A stretch of DNA of 64,000 nucleotides from Todiramphus chloris collaris (Eukaryota; Chordata; Aves; Coraciiformes; Alcedinidae). Position numbers and translations under genes: made by a program. The first letter of the stretch is position 1, and every line of letters starts with the position of its first letter. Below, in pieces: positions 26,851 to 38,989 of the stretch. The notes beneath the pieces were generated by a model, which ran no database searches, was not told the origin of the DNA, and worked only from the letters and a program-made list of their open reading frames with translations. The stretch spans positions 27,880,375-27,944,374 of the forward strand of contig JANVCC010000022.1 in the NCBI GenBank assembly GCA_025345505.1. The letters are read 5' to 3'.

Positions 26851-28137
26851 CCAAATTCATCGTAGGTGACTGGGGTTATTTGGGTTCTTGTTTTGCTTTG
26901 GCTTTGTTTATTTTCTTCCTAGAAGATCCTGTAAGAAAATTACATGAGTATTGTGAGACGGCTAGTCTTTTACACATTGGTACAAACCAGGATTGGGACT
27001 ACAGAGGGTGCTCATAAAATGACAGGCCATATACCCTGTAAGAAAACAGTCACAAATTATTTAAGAAGGTTTCTCTACTCTTAAAATGCAAATGAAAGTC
27101 ATAATGAAATGTCAGATGCTACTGTGTCAAAGCTCATTAGTATGTTGGCTGCAGAAAGGGATATGGCTCTTAAGTAACTGTATGAAATACCCCAGGCTTT
27201 GGGTAAGGAGGATAATAATGCTCAGAAATACGCAGCATGAAGTTTCATAAACTCCTGCCTTTAAGGAATTTCATTAATAAATCTCTCCTTTTAAACATGG
27301 AGAAAACCCAAGCCTAAGTAAGAGCTAGTGCATAGAAGTCACATTTAATGGAAAGGGTAGAAGTTAGTTAAAGCTCTCTCTGAGTCTCTCCTATCCAGGC
27401 TATGCGTGTCTATAGGTGATGTTGCTAGGTGGGATGAAGTGCATACTTTTTCCCTGTGAAGAAACATAATCCACAGATGCCCTATAGGACCTGGCTACTG
27501 TAGGGATGGAAAACCATAAATTGTACTGTATAAGCTCCTATCTCCTGGCTCTCTGATGAGACCCAGTGTAGGTGCCTCGCTCAAGTAGAGGGCTTTGCGT
27601 AGTAGATTCCTGTCATTCTTTCTTCCTTCTTTTTTACTCTTAGGGATCAAAGCTTTTCTCATACACAGAATCCTTCTGTGGGGAGGTATGAAACAGAGTT
27701 TAGGAAACCTAATAGCAGAAATGGAAAATATGCAGTACTTAGTGTGACAATATCTACCTCTCCATAGGCCCCGAAACAGGCTACTGGACTAGCACTGGTC
27801 AAACTGAGTCTTCAGATTTGCTCCCTTACCATGGAATATACAAATAACGTAACTATGATGACATTTCAGTTTTTTAGGAGACCAGGCATATAGTTTCTGT
27901 GCCTTAGCTTTAAAGAAAACCATAAAAGTTTGTTCAGATAGAGGGGAAAAAAGGAAGGATTTATAATTCTTGCTCCAGGTAGAATATAAGTGCTGAAGCA
28001 ATTGGAAGTGTCTGGAAAATAAACTAGAAGCACAAGATTTTGAAACCTCGTGAGAGATTATACATTCCATTTAAAGTAACAAAACAGATTTCCTTAATCT
28101 CAGGGGAATGTATGACTAGAAAGTGTTTCCTGGGTAA
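26851..28137. other. Unique non-coding stretch between two old LINE remnants
   Basis: No gene or repeat is recognisable. The minus frame 27789-28070 (93 codons) resembles no known protein and is within chance expectation. Confidence 0.55.
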
Positions 28138-28345
28138 TCACATCCAGTCTCTTGTTTATATAGAAAGAGGTCGTATTATATACTCATGAACTGATCAAAC
28201 CCAGTTTTAAAAATAAAAGGATGATGAGGGGTGCCTTCCTTCACTACTGGGAGGATTTTCCGGAATTTCTGTTCTGTGAAGGTTGTAAATTTTTCTTTGC
28301 TTTCCAATGTGAATGTATTTATGGGCAGTTTGCTATAGCACAGAA
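28138..28345 (-). mobile_element. Probable ancient CR1/L3-like 3' remnant
   Basis: The plus strand shows a degraded version of the reverse-complemented CR1/L3 3' end. It has ATCCAGTCTCTTGTTTATAT, then CAGTTTTAAAAATAAAAGGATG, followed by TTCACTACTGGGAGGATTTTC and a later TTTATGGGCAGTTTGCTAT block, in the order expected for the family. Similarity is weaker than for the remnant 1.5 kb upstream. The two may be independent insertions or parts of one broken element, since both are on the minus strand. Confidence 0.5.
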
Positions 28346-29492
28346 TGCTTTACTCACATTGTCTTTAGATGTTTGTTGTTCCTGATAACATTACAGGTTG
28401 TCCTTGCTCAGGTAAAGAGGTGCTTTACTAATCAGCAGAGTTTGGATACTTTGGATGCTTGGCTTGAGGAGTGTAGTGGTTGTGGAAAAGAAACCAACAC
28501 TTGTGGTAAGGGTGGCTGCAGCCACTAGAGAGAGACAAGATCACACTAGGCCTAAGAACTGCCATGCATATAAATAAATCCTTTAAATTTATTTCACTGT
28601 ATGTTTTTTGAACACCTAGTTCTGAATCACCTAAGTCACTTATACAGAATATGGTGGTACCAGGTGTAATGGGGGGAGTTTCACCAAGAGAGATGGAGTA
28701 CTGCAGCCTCAGCATTTGCTGAATCATCTCCACACAGAAAATGATGGCTGGGTTGGGAGTCTGAAATGACATGGTATTTATGACTTGGTCAACAAATAAT
28801 GCATATTTCTTTATTTACACTGCAGGTCCACTCTGAGCTTTCTGAGCTTTCAAACCTAAACTGGAAACAACATTTAAAAAAAAAAAAAGGCTTTACTGAA
28901 ATAGACGCTGCTGTCCTTAGGCCTCTTCTGAACGAAAAATACATAAAAGCCATTGTGGATTTGTACGCATAATGGTAGCAATAGAAAGAGGATACTAATA
29001 AAGCAAAACCAGTGACAAGACAGCACACAGATTGCTTGAGGTGAAAGACAGATTATCCTGCGTCATAAACACATACTGTTTTTATTTCTAAACTGAATGA
29101 TGGAGAGACTCTGGGAAAACTCAGAGATCATGCTGTGCAAGGTGCTGTGTGGTCGTTTGTTTTATTTTATCCATTATCTTGTGTCCACTAGTGCTCCCCA
29201 AACGGTAATTCCAAATGACATTGACCTTTTTTTCCTTGCATAGAAACTCATGTTACTAGATTTCATTTAAATGATGCATTTAGAATGCTACAGACAAATG
29301 CTAGAAACCTTTGAAGGAATCTGATTTATTGGAGGCTAAAGTGAAACCCATGGGCTGTCTCACAGTGCAAGAGTGGTTTAAAATGGTAGATGGCAGTACT
29401 TAATGTTTCTATACATGCATATATTTTTTGCACACAAATTCTAGTAACAATCTTTTTCTGCGTGCTCTAAAGTAGACTCCCTTTCCCGTGAA
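28346..29492. other. Unique non-coding stretch
   Basis: No gene is recognised. Short open frames at 28313-28528 (plus) and 28428-28772 (minus) overlap each other on opposite strands and have no recognisable domains. An A12 run lies near 28876. Confidence 0.55.
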
Positions 29493-29555
29493 AGTTTGGA
29501 CTGCATGATCTTTGAAGGTCCATTCGAAACTGGGCTACTCAGTGATTCTGTGAGG
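29493..29555 (+). mobile_element. CR1 3'-tail fragment (about 60 bp)
   Basis: The sequence TTTGGACTGCATGATCTTTG followed by AAGGTCCATTCGAAACTGGG and AGTGATTCTGTGAGG is a diverged copy of the last 60 bases of CR1 ('ttggactagatgatctttaaggtcccttccaaccc...attctatga'). Only the extreme 3' end is present, consistent with a severely 5'-truncated insertion. Confidence 0.8.
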
Positions 29556-31320
29556 ATGAATTGTTAATTTTTTGGTATCTTTGTTGCAGTTTCAAGGTTA
29601 GTGCGAGCATCCCTGGACTGGGTGGGGGATGGATAGAATCCAGATTTACTTTGCTGTCGCCCTGTGAAGAGTAATTAGTAGATAAAGATTGCTTCCCAGA
29701 GACCCAGAAGAAGAAAATAAACAACATATTGTCTCTAGGAGTGGTCCACTTATGAGGTCCCATTCTCTTTCATGCTGCCTAAAGACAAAGGAAAGAACAG
29801 AACCTGGCCTGTAGTGAACACTGGAAATCCTCTGTAGGCCCCACAAGGGTAGGGAACATCGGCTTACTGACAGTGACTTGATATATTACTGAGTAAATGA
29901 AGAATAAAGACAAGCCTGTCTAAAAATGACCCCCAATACTCTTTAGAAGAAAGAATCCTTTATGAAGCAGTCATCCTTCAGGGAATCAATTCTCAACTAT
30001 CAAAGTCTCTAACCTCTAGAAATACCCTTTAAAGAATTGACTTAGAGACTGTGAGGGTAGGATTTTATCTTCTGATCTATGTGTGTGGTACATTGTTTTG
30101 CTTAGATACACAGGCTTTAAATACCTAGTTAAATGCTATAGTTATCAAAGACTTAGAATAGGGATGGGTTTGGGCCCTTCTTTAGAAGAGATGCTAAGAC
30201 AGGGATTGTTGTTCACTAATGGGGAATGAAGTTCTGAAGAAAATAGATCACCTTTCTTTTAACCTCATGCTCTGGCTCTTTTCATGGAAGTAGGTCTAGA
30301 ATATGGTGTAAGAACTGGGACTGCTTTCCAGAAAATAGTTACACCTTCTCTGTATAAATACTAGCTTTCCAACCCAGCAATTATTCTTTTTTTTTAGTAT
30401 TTTGCCCTTTTGAAAATTCATTTTGAGCACTGCCTGTGCAAATAACCTGACACAATTGAAAGGGCTGTGAGCAACAAGCAAATGTTGTTGAAGGCAAGAA
30501 TGATAGAATGAAGCTGTAGAAATGAAGAATTGTGTTCTGATTAGCAAATGCATCTCTGCTCAAAGGAAGTTCTGGGAATGATGAGGACTTAAGTACTTAA
30601 ATGTTGTTGTTGTTGGACCTGTATTGGATACTGCTTGGTTTGAACACTTTTTCCTACTCCTCTCATTTCTATTCTTCCTTTCAATGATAGAAAGGCTCAT
30701 CTACTGTTTCTTTGATAGCCCAAAAACATACTGTTTGGAACTCTGCTCCCTGTGTTCTAGTATGTTGAGTTGATATTTTATAGCTGGAGCCTGCCTGCTA
30801 GCTCTGGGCTTTTCTCTAGACTGTTCCTGTTGTTACTGCTTGACTTCAAGTCTTATGGCACCATTCACGTATCCCAAACTGTTGAGACACTGCTGCAGTG
30901 AGCACTATACTTCCAAGCAGAGCAGGGAGGAGAGGAATCCTCACATGGTTTGTTCAGATAAATTACTGAATAAAAACATGGCTGAGAATATATTGACAAA
31001 GATTTCAAATAGTAGTGCTCAGCATTGTGAAGAACAGCATTAGTGATGGTTACTGGAAGTCTTGGTAGAGTCGGGACTATCCTAAATGGTCTATCAATCC
31101 TTTCTCAGTTATGTATCCATTCCAGTTGCTTCATGGGCAATGAAGCTAGGAACTGCTAATTGCTACAGCTGTCTTGGATCACCTGAGGATCCTAAAGGGA
31201 TTGTGCAGTTCTGCAGAGAATTTAAAACCAGCAAAGAAATAAATAATTAATCAAACCAAGCACAACAAAGAATAAACAATTTAAAGGGTGTAGAGAGAGG
31301 CTTCTCAGTAGGGCATCTTG

Positions 31321-31336
31321 GTGTGTGTGTGTGTGT
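31321..31336. repeat. (GT)8 microsatellite
   Basis: Eight uninterrupted GT units are followed by ATGT. It is a short dinucleotide repeat, probably length-variable. Confidence 0.9.
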
Positions 31337-31701
31337 ATGTTACTAGTTTGTGCACCAATTACTTATGTCCTTAACCTTGTCCTTGAGTAGTTAATAGAAG
31401 ATTGCTAACACCAAAGAAAGTCCACATTTCATCTTGAGTCACTGCAAAATCTTCCATTTAAAAGACGGAGAGAAAAGGGATATTTGAGGCAAAAAGGATA
31501 ACATGAGAACAGTCTCTTCTTCCATTTGGAGAAGAGAATGTATGTGTACAGTTATAATTTGCAGCTCCAAACTAGATAGTTCTAAGCAGAACATATAAGA
31601 AGTTTTAGCAGAGAACCAAGCAATTTGTGCCTTATACAGTAAATATATGACTGTAGTTTTGCATAAAGGATACTGACACAGGTTCACACATGTAAAGATA
31701 A

Positions 31702-31720
31702 TTTTTTTTTTTTTTTTTTT
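31702..31720 (-). repeat. Poly-T run (T19)
   Basis: Nineteen T residues in a row. No retroposon body is recognised on the minus strand next to it. Confidence 0.85.
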
Positions 31721-32283
31721 AGGCAAGGTCTGTAGCTTATTGACTAAAATGGCAAAAATAACTTGTGGGGAAAAATACAAGATGAAATGGGAGGGAGGGT
31801 GAAGAAGAGAGAGATAATTCTGTAGCCCTTCCAGTGAGCAATTATTTATTAATCTCCAGCCACATGTCTTTACTATTGGCAGTCAAAAGATCAATCTTTT
31901 TCAAATTTTAATGAAACAAACAGAGTTTTGATGCTTTTCCTTTCCTCATTCTGAAACTGCAGCTGAATGTGACTGTTAGTAGTGAAAATACCTCGAGGTG
32001 CGGAAATAAGTTCTATCAAGCATAGTTTTATGCCTGGTAATATTCACCAGATATGGATCTGAATTTCAGTAGATTTTCAGAGGAACTGTTGATCAATTTG
32101 CTTTAACATTGCCTGCAAAATTTGATGACAGAGAAGTGCAAGTATAGGTTGGAGGAGAGATGTTCGGGTTTGTAATTTTGAACTGATCTTTAGACAATAG
32201 CATTCACGAACAAAGGTCTAAGCTTCTGAAAAGATATTTGGGATGATTTTAAGCAACTTCTGTGGCCCTGAAGATCTTATTGC

Positions 32284-32316
32284 GGGGGGAGTGGGGTGTG
32301 TGAGGGGATGGAGGGG
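32284..32316 (+). other. Four-tract G-quadruplex motif
   Basis: The plus strand has four runs of at least four G: 32284-32289, 32293-32296, 32304-32307 and 32313-32316. The loops are 3, 7 and 5 bases. It fits the standard intramolecular G-quadruplex rule with four tetrads, which is uncommon in AT-rich DNA. Whether it folds or acts in a cell is not known from sequence. Confidence 0.75.
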
Positions 32317-34632
32317 ACTTCTGTTTGATATCTTTACACTGAGTGGAATGTTAAACTGAAGAGATTTAATATATATTCTTTGTGTGATAAAGCTTCAGTG
32401 TTATAAAGGATAAGAAGAGTTGACTGCTTTTGTTTGCAAGTGAACAGATTTTGTCTGGTTTCCATCACTGAAAGGAAATTCAGTTGAAGGGTTTTGATCT
32501 CCCAAGAAGCAAAATAGAGCCTTAAGAACAGGGGCAACAAACAGCACTTTGCACATAGCCTTGAAAACAGAATTTGAAACAAAGTGACATTATTTACACA
32601 CGTACATCAGCACTGAAGAAAAGTCACAGTCTGTAATTACATTGAGGACTCCTGTATTTTAATAACAATAGTTCTTTATAGTTTACAACAATGTTTGTCT
32701 TGAGTTTTTAACTAAGAAAGCAGGAAATACAACCGTCTTTCCACAGAAAGATGCTAACTGACTGAAAAAATTGTTCAGCAGCAAAAGGAAAAATCATGGT
32801 GGCCAGAAAGATGAAATTACACCAACATTCAAGCCATTTTCTCAGAGAATGTTACATGTAACCTTTTCAAGCCTACTGAACATCCTTCATGCACATTGTG
32901 TAAATCCCCAGGGAATACAAAGGATGTGCATCACATTTCTAGTATTAGTCTTGGGCTTAAATAAGTACAGAAACCAAGTTCAGGTTGGGGCTTTTGTGCA
33001 CCTCAGAGGTGGAGGTAGCATCCTGAACCCAAAATGTGTTCATAAAAACCATCCAGTAAAAAAGACCTTTAAAGTAACAAATTAATTCCTAACTATCAGG
33101 ATCGTATTGGAAATTGGGACATATTTTCCACAAGTATCACAGACTACAACTATTCTGATCATCTCTCTTGGTAGCTAAGAAAATAAAATCCCATTAAATC
33201 TCTTTATTAGACACTGAAGATGATGCCATATGTTAGCATCTATATAATTTCCCCAAGATTTGCAATGAAGGCATTTGATCAGTGATTTGGAGATGGACTC
33301 TCTTTGTATATGTCTTCCTCAATTACCCAAAGCAGTATATAACTCTTGATGCACTACATGCCTGCTTAATGACTAGTCAGATTGCTAATTGCTATTACTT
33401 ATTACCAAAGGCTGATAGCTTTGTGCTATGTTAAGAAGATTCTAAATATATGGCACCTGTCTATTGCCTCATTCTTCTTTCATAAGCCCCAAGTCACCAT
33501 AAAATGCAATCATTCTAAGGTAAAACTGTGTTTACTACTATGTAGGATCTGAAATACGGCAGCACAGGAAAAGATGCTGAGGGAAGGAAAGCACAGGGTC
33601 CAGGTTAGCAGCTAAAAGGGTCATGCTGACTGAAGAATCAAACTTTTCCTTGAAGTAAGGATGAGGGCTTTTGTCTGTTCCCAGACACTGTAAGACTGTG
33701 CTCTGATCTGGTATTGATGCTTGAAAAAATATGTAGAAATATAATATACTACATAAATGCATCCAACTTCATCAATATGCTTTCCCAACCTGCTTGCTTC
33801 AGGAATCAGTGCTCTCTGCAGCAATGTTGTAACATGCTGCTGTTTGCCAAGAGAAGAAAAAAATCTCAGTTGGGATCAATTTTGCAAATGATTTACTTCT
33901 AAAAAACACTCCAGAGCATAGTTCACAGCAGCTAAATAACAATGAGAAGTCAAATCCAAGAACAGACTCCTGGAGGCTCTGATGTGTCATCGATGCAAAT
34001 GACTAGAAGATCCAGGGCTTAAGGAAATTAAAATGTCATGCTTCAGTTCAAACGTAGTGCTTAAAAGTTATATCCCGATATTTATTCATGCAATCTCTAA
34101 TATGCTCACAAATGTCAAGGTAAGTGCTATTCTTGTTCATTAAGATATTTTGTGGATCAATGCTTTCATGATATGCAAGGAGGAAACAATCTTCTCCATT
34201 ATATTCTGTTTTGACTGACAACATTAACTTGCCTACACCTTCAAAAAGATCTGGTGATAACAGAAACATACCTCTTTTACCATATACTATAAATATTCAT
34301 TAGGAGACCTGAGCACCCAGTGGTAGCTTATGTGGCAAACCCTTATTAGAGCAATAATTGCAGTGAGAAATACCAGTTACCCAATTATTTCATCTGTCTT
34401 TTCAACCTGTTACACTCAGACCTTGATAGCTCTATGGCAGATCCTTTCATTAATTTCTTTTCCTTTATTAGCTGAGCAAAGACCAGGTCCTTCAAAGGAT
34501 AAATCATTGCTTTGGTGTCTTCCTTCCAAGTTACAAAGTCTGCATGAAAGTCACTTCTTTCAGTCAGGTCTCAGATTGGCTAGAAAAAAATATATTTTGC
34601 CAAAACAAATCAAATAAACCATCCCAAGCCCA
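32317..34632. other. Unique non-coding stretch with clustered short open frames
   Basis: Several modest frames are open, mostly on the minus strand (33538-33762, 33621-33824, 33799-33990, 34048-34269). The last one, stop-bounded to about 34290, has a protein-like mixture of residues (for example LAYHESIDPQNILMNKNSTY) but no domain I recognise and only a weak splice acceptor. Chance open frames of this size are expected in a window this long. No gene is called. Confidence 0.45.
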
Positions 34633-34657
34633 CCAACAAAATAACTTATTTTGTTGG
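34633..34657. repeat. 25-bp perfect palindrome (12-bp arms, 1-bp centre)
   Basis: CCAACAAAATAA (34633-34644), a central C (34645) and TTATTTTGTTGG (34646-34657) are exact inverted repeats. Such a DNA can extrude as a short cruciform or bind a dimeric protein. I see no transposon body for which these would be terminal repeats. Confidence 0.85.
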
Positions 34658-36284
34658 CTTGCATGAAGTTTTTCATACCATTTGCAGTGTGTGGTACAAC
34701 TTGCAGAAATGCTACTTACAGCTTGGAATCAGAATTTTTCTCTGCAATATTTCCAACAGCTGATTTACCCCTAAGATGATCCCTCCTTCCCTGCATCTCC
34801 AAGATTGCAATCAAAGTACCATGATGCTCTGCTCTGATGCTTCTGTGATGCCCAGACATGCTGTTCAAGAGGCAGGGGAAAAGTCAGACATGCTAATCCT
34901 CTTCAGATGCAACATCCTCTTAGAACAGTTAAAATTTCCAAAATTCAAAGCAGTTACTCCTGTAAAGTGTGAGTAAAGAAATGAGATCTTTGACTTATTG
35001 TTTGATTATTGCCTTTTTTTTCTGGTGGGGAAAACCCATTAAAAATCTGTGATTGGTAAATCTAAGTTGGATAAGAGAAATAATAAATAAGCAAAGGGAG
35101 CTACTTTTAATTAAATTATAGTTAATGTTTGAGGCCTTATCTAAAGGCTATTAAATTCCACAAAATCCGTTGGTTTATCTGGGCTTTTGCTCAGGTTTTT
35201 ATCATGGTCAGAAGGAAAATTTTTAATGAAAACTCTCAGTTTAGTTCTTCTTTAAATGCTCATTGACTGAGAACCTCCTCCTCTGTCAAGGGCTTGTCTA
35301 AATGCAATATTTCTTAGTTTAGACAAAAGAGCTTCCTTAGTCTCACAGTTCATTGCTTTGTGTTGGGAAAATACATGACAAACTGGTAAAACAAAGGCAG
35401 CCCAAAAGAAACTTCCAACACAAGCTACTATATTGATTTAGACAGGGACCAAAGCACACAAGGTCAATATCATGACTATGGTTGAATGCAGCAAGGCTGT
35501 TCCTGTTCAAAGCAGGTACCTTTTCTTTCTGTACATTGAACCCACTGTGGTAGCTAACACCACTGTAGTTTCTTTAATGATCAGATGTCAGAATTTTGCA
35601 TGAAAGGCTATAAAAGAGTACGATAGCAACATCTGTTTCTAAACCTCCTGGCAAAAGAACCGTTTGAAGGAAAAGAAGTCTAAGGACAGCAATTTGAGTT
35701 CAGTGTGTGTCAATGGCAGCTGTACTTTGGAAATTAGAGATTTATTTAAATAAATCACAAGGGTTTCAAGTGCCCAGGTATCATGACCATCTCAAACTAC
35801 TCATTTCTTTAATTCAGACTCATCTTTCGCATGTCAATTAAATGTTTACCCTAACATCTCCAATGTCCCACTCTCAGTACTAACTCATCTCTTTTTCCCC
35901 TCTAATTTACTGTTGACTTGGTGCATAGTACTATATTTTTACCATTCTTGACAGTTCTATCTCTAGTTCACCTCTCTCTTTTCTTGAACTACTGAGATCT
36001 TTCTCTTATTTCAGTACTTGAGTTTTGAAAATTATTCCATGGATAAGGATATTGAGCTCTATTGAGATATATTAACAGCTCTGAGTAGCTAGTTGTGCAG
36101 TTTTAGCTCTAATCTATAGCAATCTGAGTATTATTTTATTATAATATGGACAAAGCTTTTGTTTAGATGTAGTGCATTTTGTATAATTCACTGGACACCT
36201 CATCTCAGATCTCAAAAGCTAACAAATTCTAAAATTACATATGGCAAGTTATTAGCAAAGGATTAGATAACAAAACACAGAACA
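34658..36284. other. Unique non-coding stretch
   Basis: No gene or named repeat is seen. It ends at an old CR1/L3-like remnant. Confidence 0.6.
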
Positions 36285-36711
36285 TTGTGCTTGTGCCATT
36301 GTCTAAGCTGATGACACATCTTGAATACTGAATACAGTTCTGGCCATCTCATCTCATCTCAAAGGGTTTAACAGCATGAGGAAAAGCATAGAGAAGGGCA
36401 AAAAGGCAGATGAAAAAGATTGAATGACTTACATATGTAGACAGACCAAACAAATGTTGAGTAGAGTAAGTAGAAAAAATTACAGTGGGTTTGGCAGAAA
36501 TTAATGAAATGTAATGGAAAAGATGTACACAAAATGAGTATTCACTTTTTTTACAACACAATTGCTAGGAATCAACGTAATCACAAGATAACCAGCTTAA
36601 GAAAACAAAGATTACCTTTCCACCAAAGAGACTGATTCAATTCTGGAACTCATTGGCACACTATATCTGGAGATCAAAGGTAAAAATGGATGTAAAGGGA
36701 GAACAAAACTC
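36285..36711 (+). mobile_element. Ancient CR1/L3-like remnant (end of ORF2 and 3' region)
   Basis: The segment follows the CR1 ORF2 C-terminal order in a degraded form. CATCTTGAATACTGAATACA and GTTCTGGCCATC match the 'LEYxxQFW' block. AAAAGCATAGAGAAGGGCAA and AAGGCAGATGAAAAAGATTG match the block that follows it. ATAACCAGCTTAAG then comes before GACTGATTCAATTCTGGAAC. It is much more diverged than the CR1 copy that starts 1 kb downstream on the same strand. It has no usable reading frame. The subfamily cannot be set by eye. Confidence 0.75.
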
Positions 36712-37694
36712 ATCAGAATGTATTTTCACTTAACTACGATGACATAGGATAAAAGTACCCAAAAGTTACTCTGCCTCTAATAGGGAAGTACTTCTTGCAG
36801 TATTTTCAATTTTCGTTCCTGCTTCTCACTGTTGGGACAAACCAGAGGTAAACGTGGAACTCATATTAAGGTCAGTTACAAAGTTAATGAGACTACAGTG
36901 ATAAGGGGAAACAAAAGCAGACATGGCTTTTCAGAGCTATTTTTATTGCATTTTTAATGCAGACCAACAGTTCTTAAAAAACCCAAATTTCTGAAGCATG
37001 AGCTCACATCTCTAAAATCAAACCTGACACTGACTTTTTTAACATGACTTTTGCTGCTTTCTCAGATCATCAAGATCTCCAGCCATTTCAGTATTGCGAT
37101 CCATATTGATTTCTGTCTGTTTTTAATAAGGTCACTAAAAGTGAATATTATAGTCTCCATGCATAATTCAGCATTTTTGACACTGAAGGCAGCTAAATAA
37201 AGAAAACTTGATTGCTTTTAGAAGAAATTTCCAGCTACTTTATTTATAGAGCTGGTGGATAAATTTCCACTTTTTTTTTTTCTCCTCTAGATTTAAACCA
37301 CAAAAAAACCCTCTGAAGATTCTTTTAAGACAGCTTATATACTTAAATTATTACACTTGCACCATAGACTTTTCCCAGGTCTTGCTTGAAGATGATCATA
37401 AACTTGCTAAATTATTTAGAAAAGATTGTTCATATGCATCAGTCTAGCACAAAAAGAACAATGTGATCCATAATGTTTTCTCTTGCTAAAGGTGGAGTTC
37501 TTTGTGGCTGAGGGTTTTCCTTCCTTAAATAGTTATTGTGAACGGGAAAACAACCTGAGAATCTGCTCATCATCTCAAGCAATTCCTCCATGGTGTAAAT
37601 CCAGTAGTGAAACAGTTCTATTCTACAACGCTGAGTAATTTGGTTCTCTGTCAGCAGCATCTCTACTGCTAAATAACTGTTTCAAAAAGGTGCA
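36712..37694. other. Unique non-coding stretch
   Basis: No gene is recognised. The minus frame 37439-37660 has no recognisable domain. It ends at the 5' boundary of the large CR1 copy. Confidence 0.55.
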
Positions 37695-37699
37695 CCAAC

Positions 37700-38490
37700 T
37701 AAAATGCATCTATGTCAATGCATGTAGCATGGGCAGTATGCAGGAACAGCTTGAAGCTGTCATCCAGCAGGAAAACTATGATATAATTGCCCTTATGGAA
37801 GCATGATGGGATGAATCCCATAACTGGAGCACTGTGTTGGATGTCAATAGGCTCTTCAGAAAGGATAGGCACAAAAGGAGAGGCAGTGGTGTGGCCCTGT
37901 CTGTTTGGGAAAGTCTTGACTTGACTGTCTTCAGCATGATGATGGTGATGATATGGTTGAATGCTTATGGGTAAGAATCAGGGGGAAGGCTAACAAGGCA
38001 AATGTCATGGTAGGGGTCTGTTATAGACCACCCAATCAGGATAAAGAGGTTTATGAAGTGTTCTACAGGTGGATGGGTAAGGTCTCAGAATCACTAGCCC
38101 TTGTTCTTGTGAGGGAGTTCAACTTACCAGAAGTCTGTTGGAAATAAAATACAGCAGACAGGAAGCAGTCCTTCTTGGGGTGTGTGGAAGATAAGTGTGT
38201 TCCTAACACAACTGGTGACCAAGCCAACTAGGGAAGGATCTCTACTAGACCTGCTGTTTGTGAACAGAGAAGGACTAGTGGGAGACGTGAAGGTTTGTGG
38301 CCATCTTGGGCAAAGCAACCATGAGATGGTGGAGTTTTCAATATTTAGGGAAGTAAGGAGGGAGGTCGATAGAACTACCTCCTTGAACTCCCAGAAGGCA
38401 GACTTTGACATATGTAGGAGATTGGTTGATGGTGTCCCTTGGGAGGTAGCGCTCAAGGACAAGGAAGTCCAGGAAGGCTGGACATTCCTC
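37700..38490 (+). pseudogene. CR1 ORF2 endonuclease domain, inactivated
   Basis: The reading frames recover the apurinic/apyrimidinic-type endonuclease that nicks target DNA for CR1 insertion. Recognisable pieces are QEQLEAVIQQENYDIIALME, then VGVCYRPPNQDKEV (frame 37953-38147), then PTREGSLLDLLFVNREGLVG and GQSNHEM (frame 38182-38658). A premature TGA lies at 37804-37806, where the family has a Trp codon (TGG to TGA). Near 38120 the GDFN box reads REFN, and a frameshift follows. The late SDH-type box reads SNH. It cannot encode a working nuclease. Confidence 0.9.
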
Positions 38491-38989
38491 AAGAGGGAAA
38501 TCCTTAAGGCACAGGAGCTAGCTGTCCCTGTGTACCATAGAAGACTGGCCTGGCTAAACAGAGAGCTCTGGGTAGAACTCAGGAAGAAAAGGAAAGGCTG
38601 TGGGAGAAGGAGCAGGCAACTCAGGAAAGGTACAAGGTCATTGCAAGCTAGAACTTAATCTGGCCAGCATCATTAAAGATAATAAAAAGTGTTCCTATAA
38701 ATACGTTAACAGTAAAAGAATAGCTAAAAAGAATCTGTAGCCTCTACTGGATGTGGGAGGGAACCTTGTGACCAAGGATAAGGAAAAGGCTGAGCTGCTG
38801 ATTGCTGACTTTACCTCAGTTTTTGTCAGCCATGCCAGTTGCTACATGAGGGTCCAGCTCCCTGAATTGGAAGATTGAGGATGGGGAGCAGAATTGCAGC
38901 CCCTGTAATCCAGGAGTGACCTGTTGTGCCACATAGGTGTGCACGAGTCTATGGGACTGGATGAGATTCACCCAAGGGTACTAAAGAAG

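Larger units (their letters stand above)
29556..32283. other. Unique non-coding stretch
   Basis: No gene is seen. It holds a (GT)8 microsatellite at 31321-31336 and a T19 run at 31702-31720. Confidence 0.6.
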
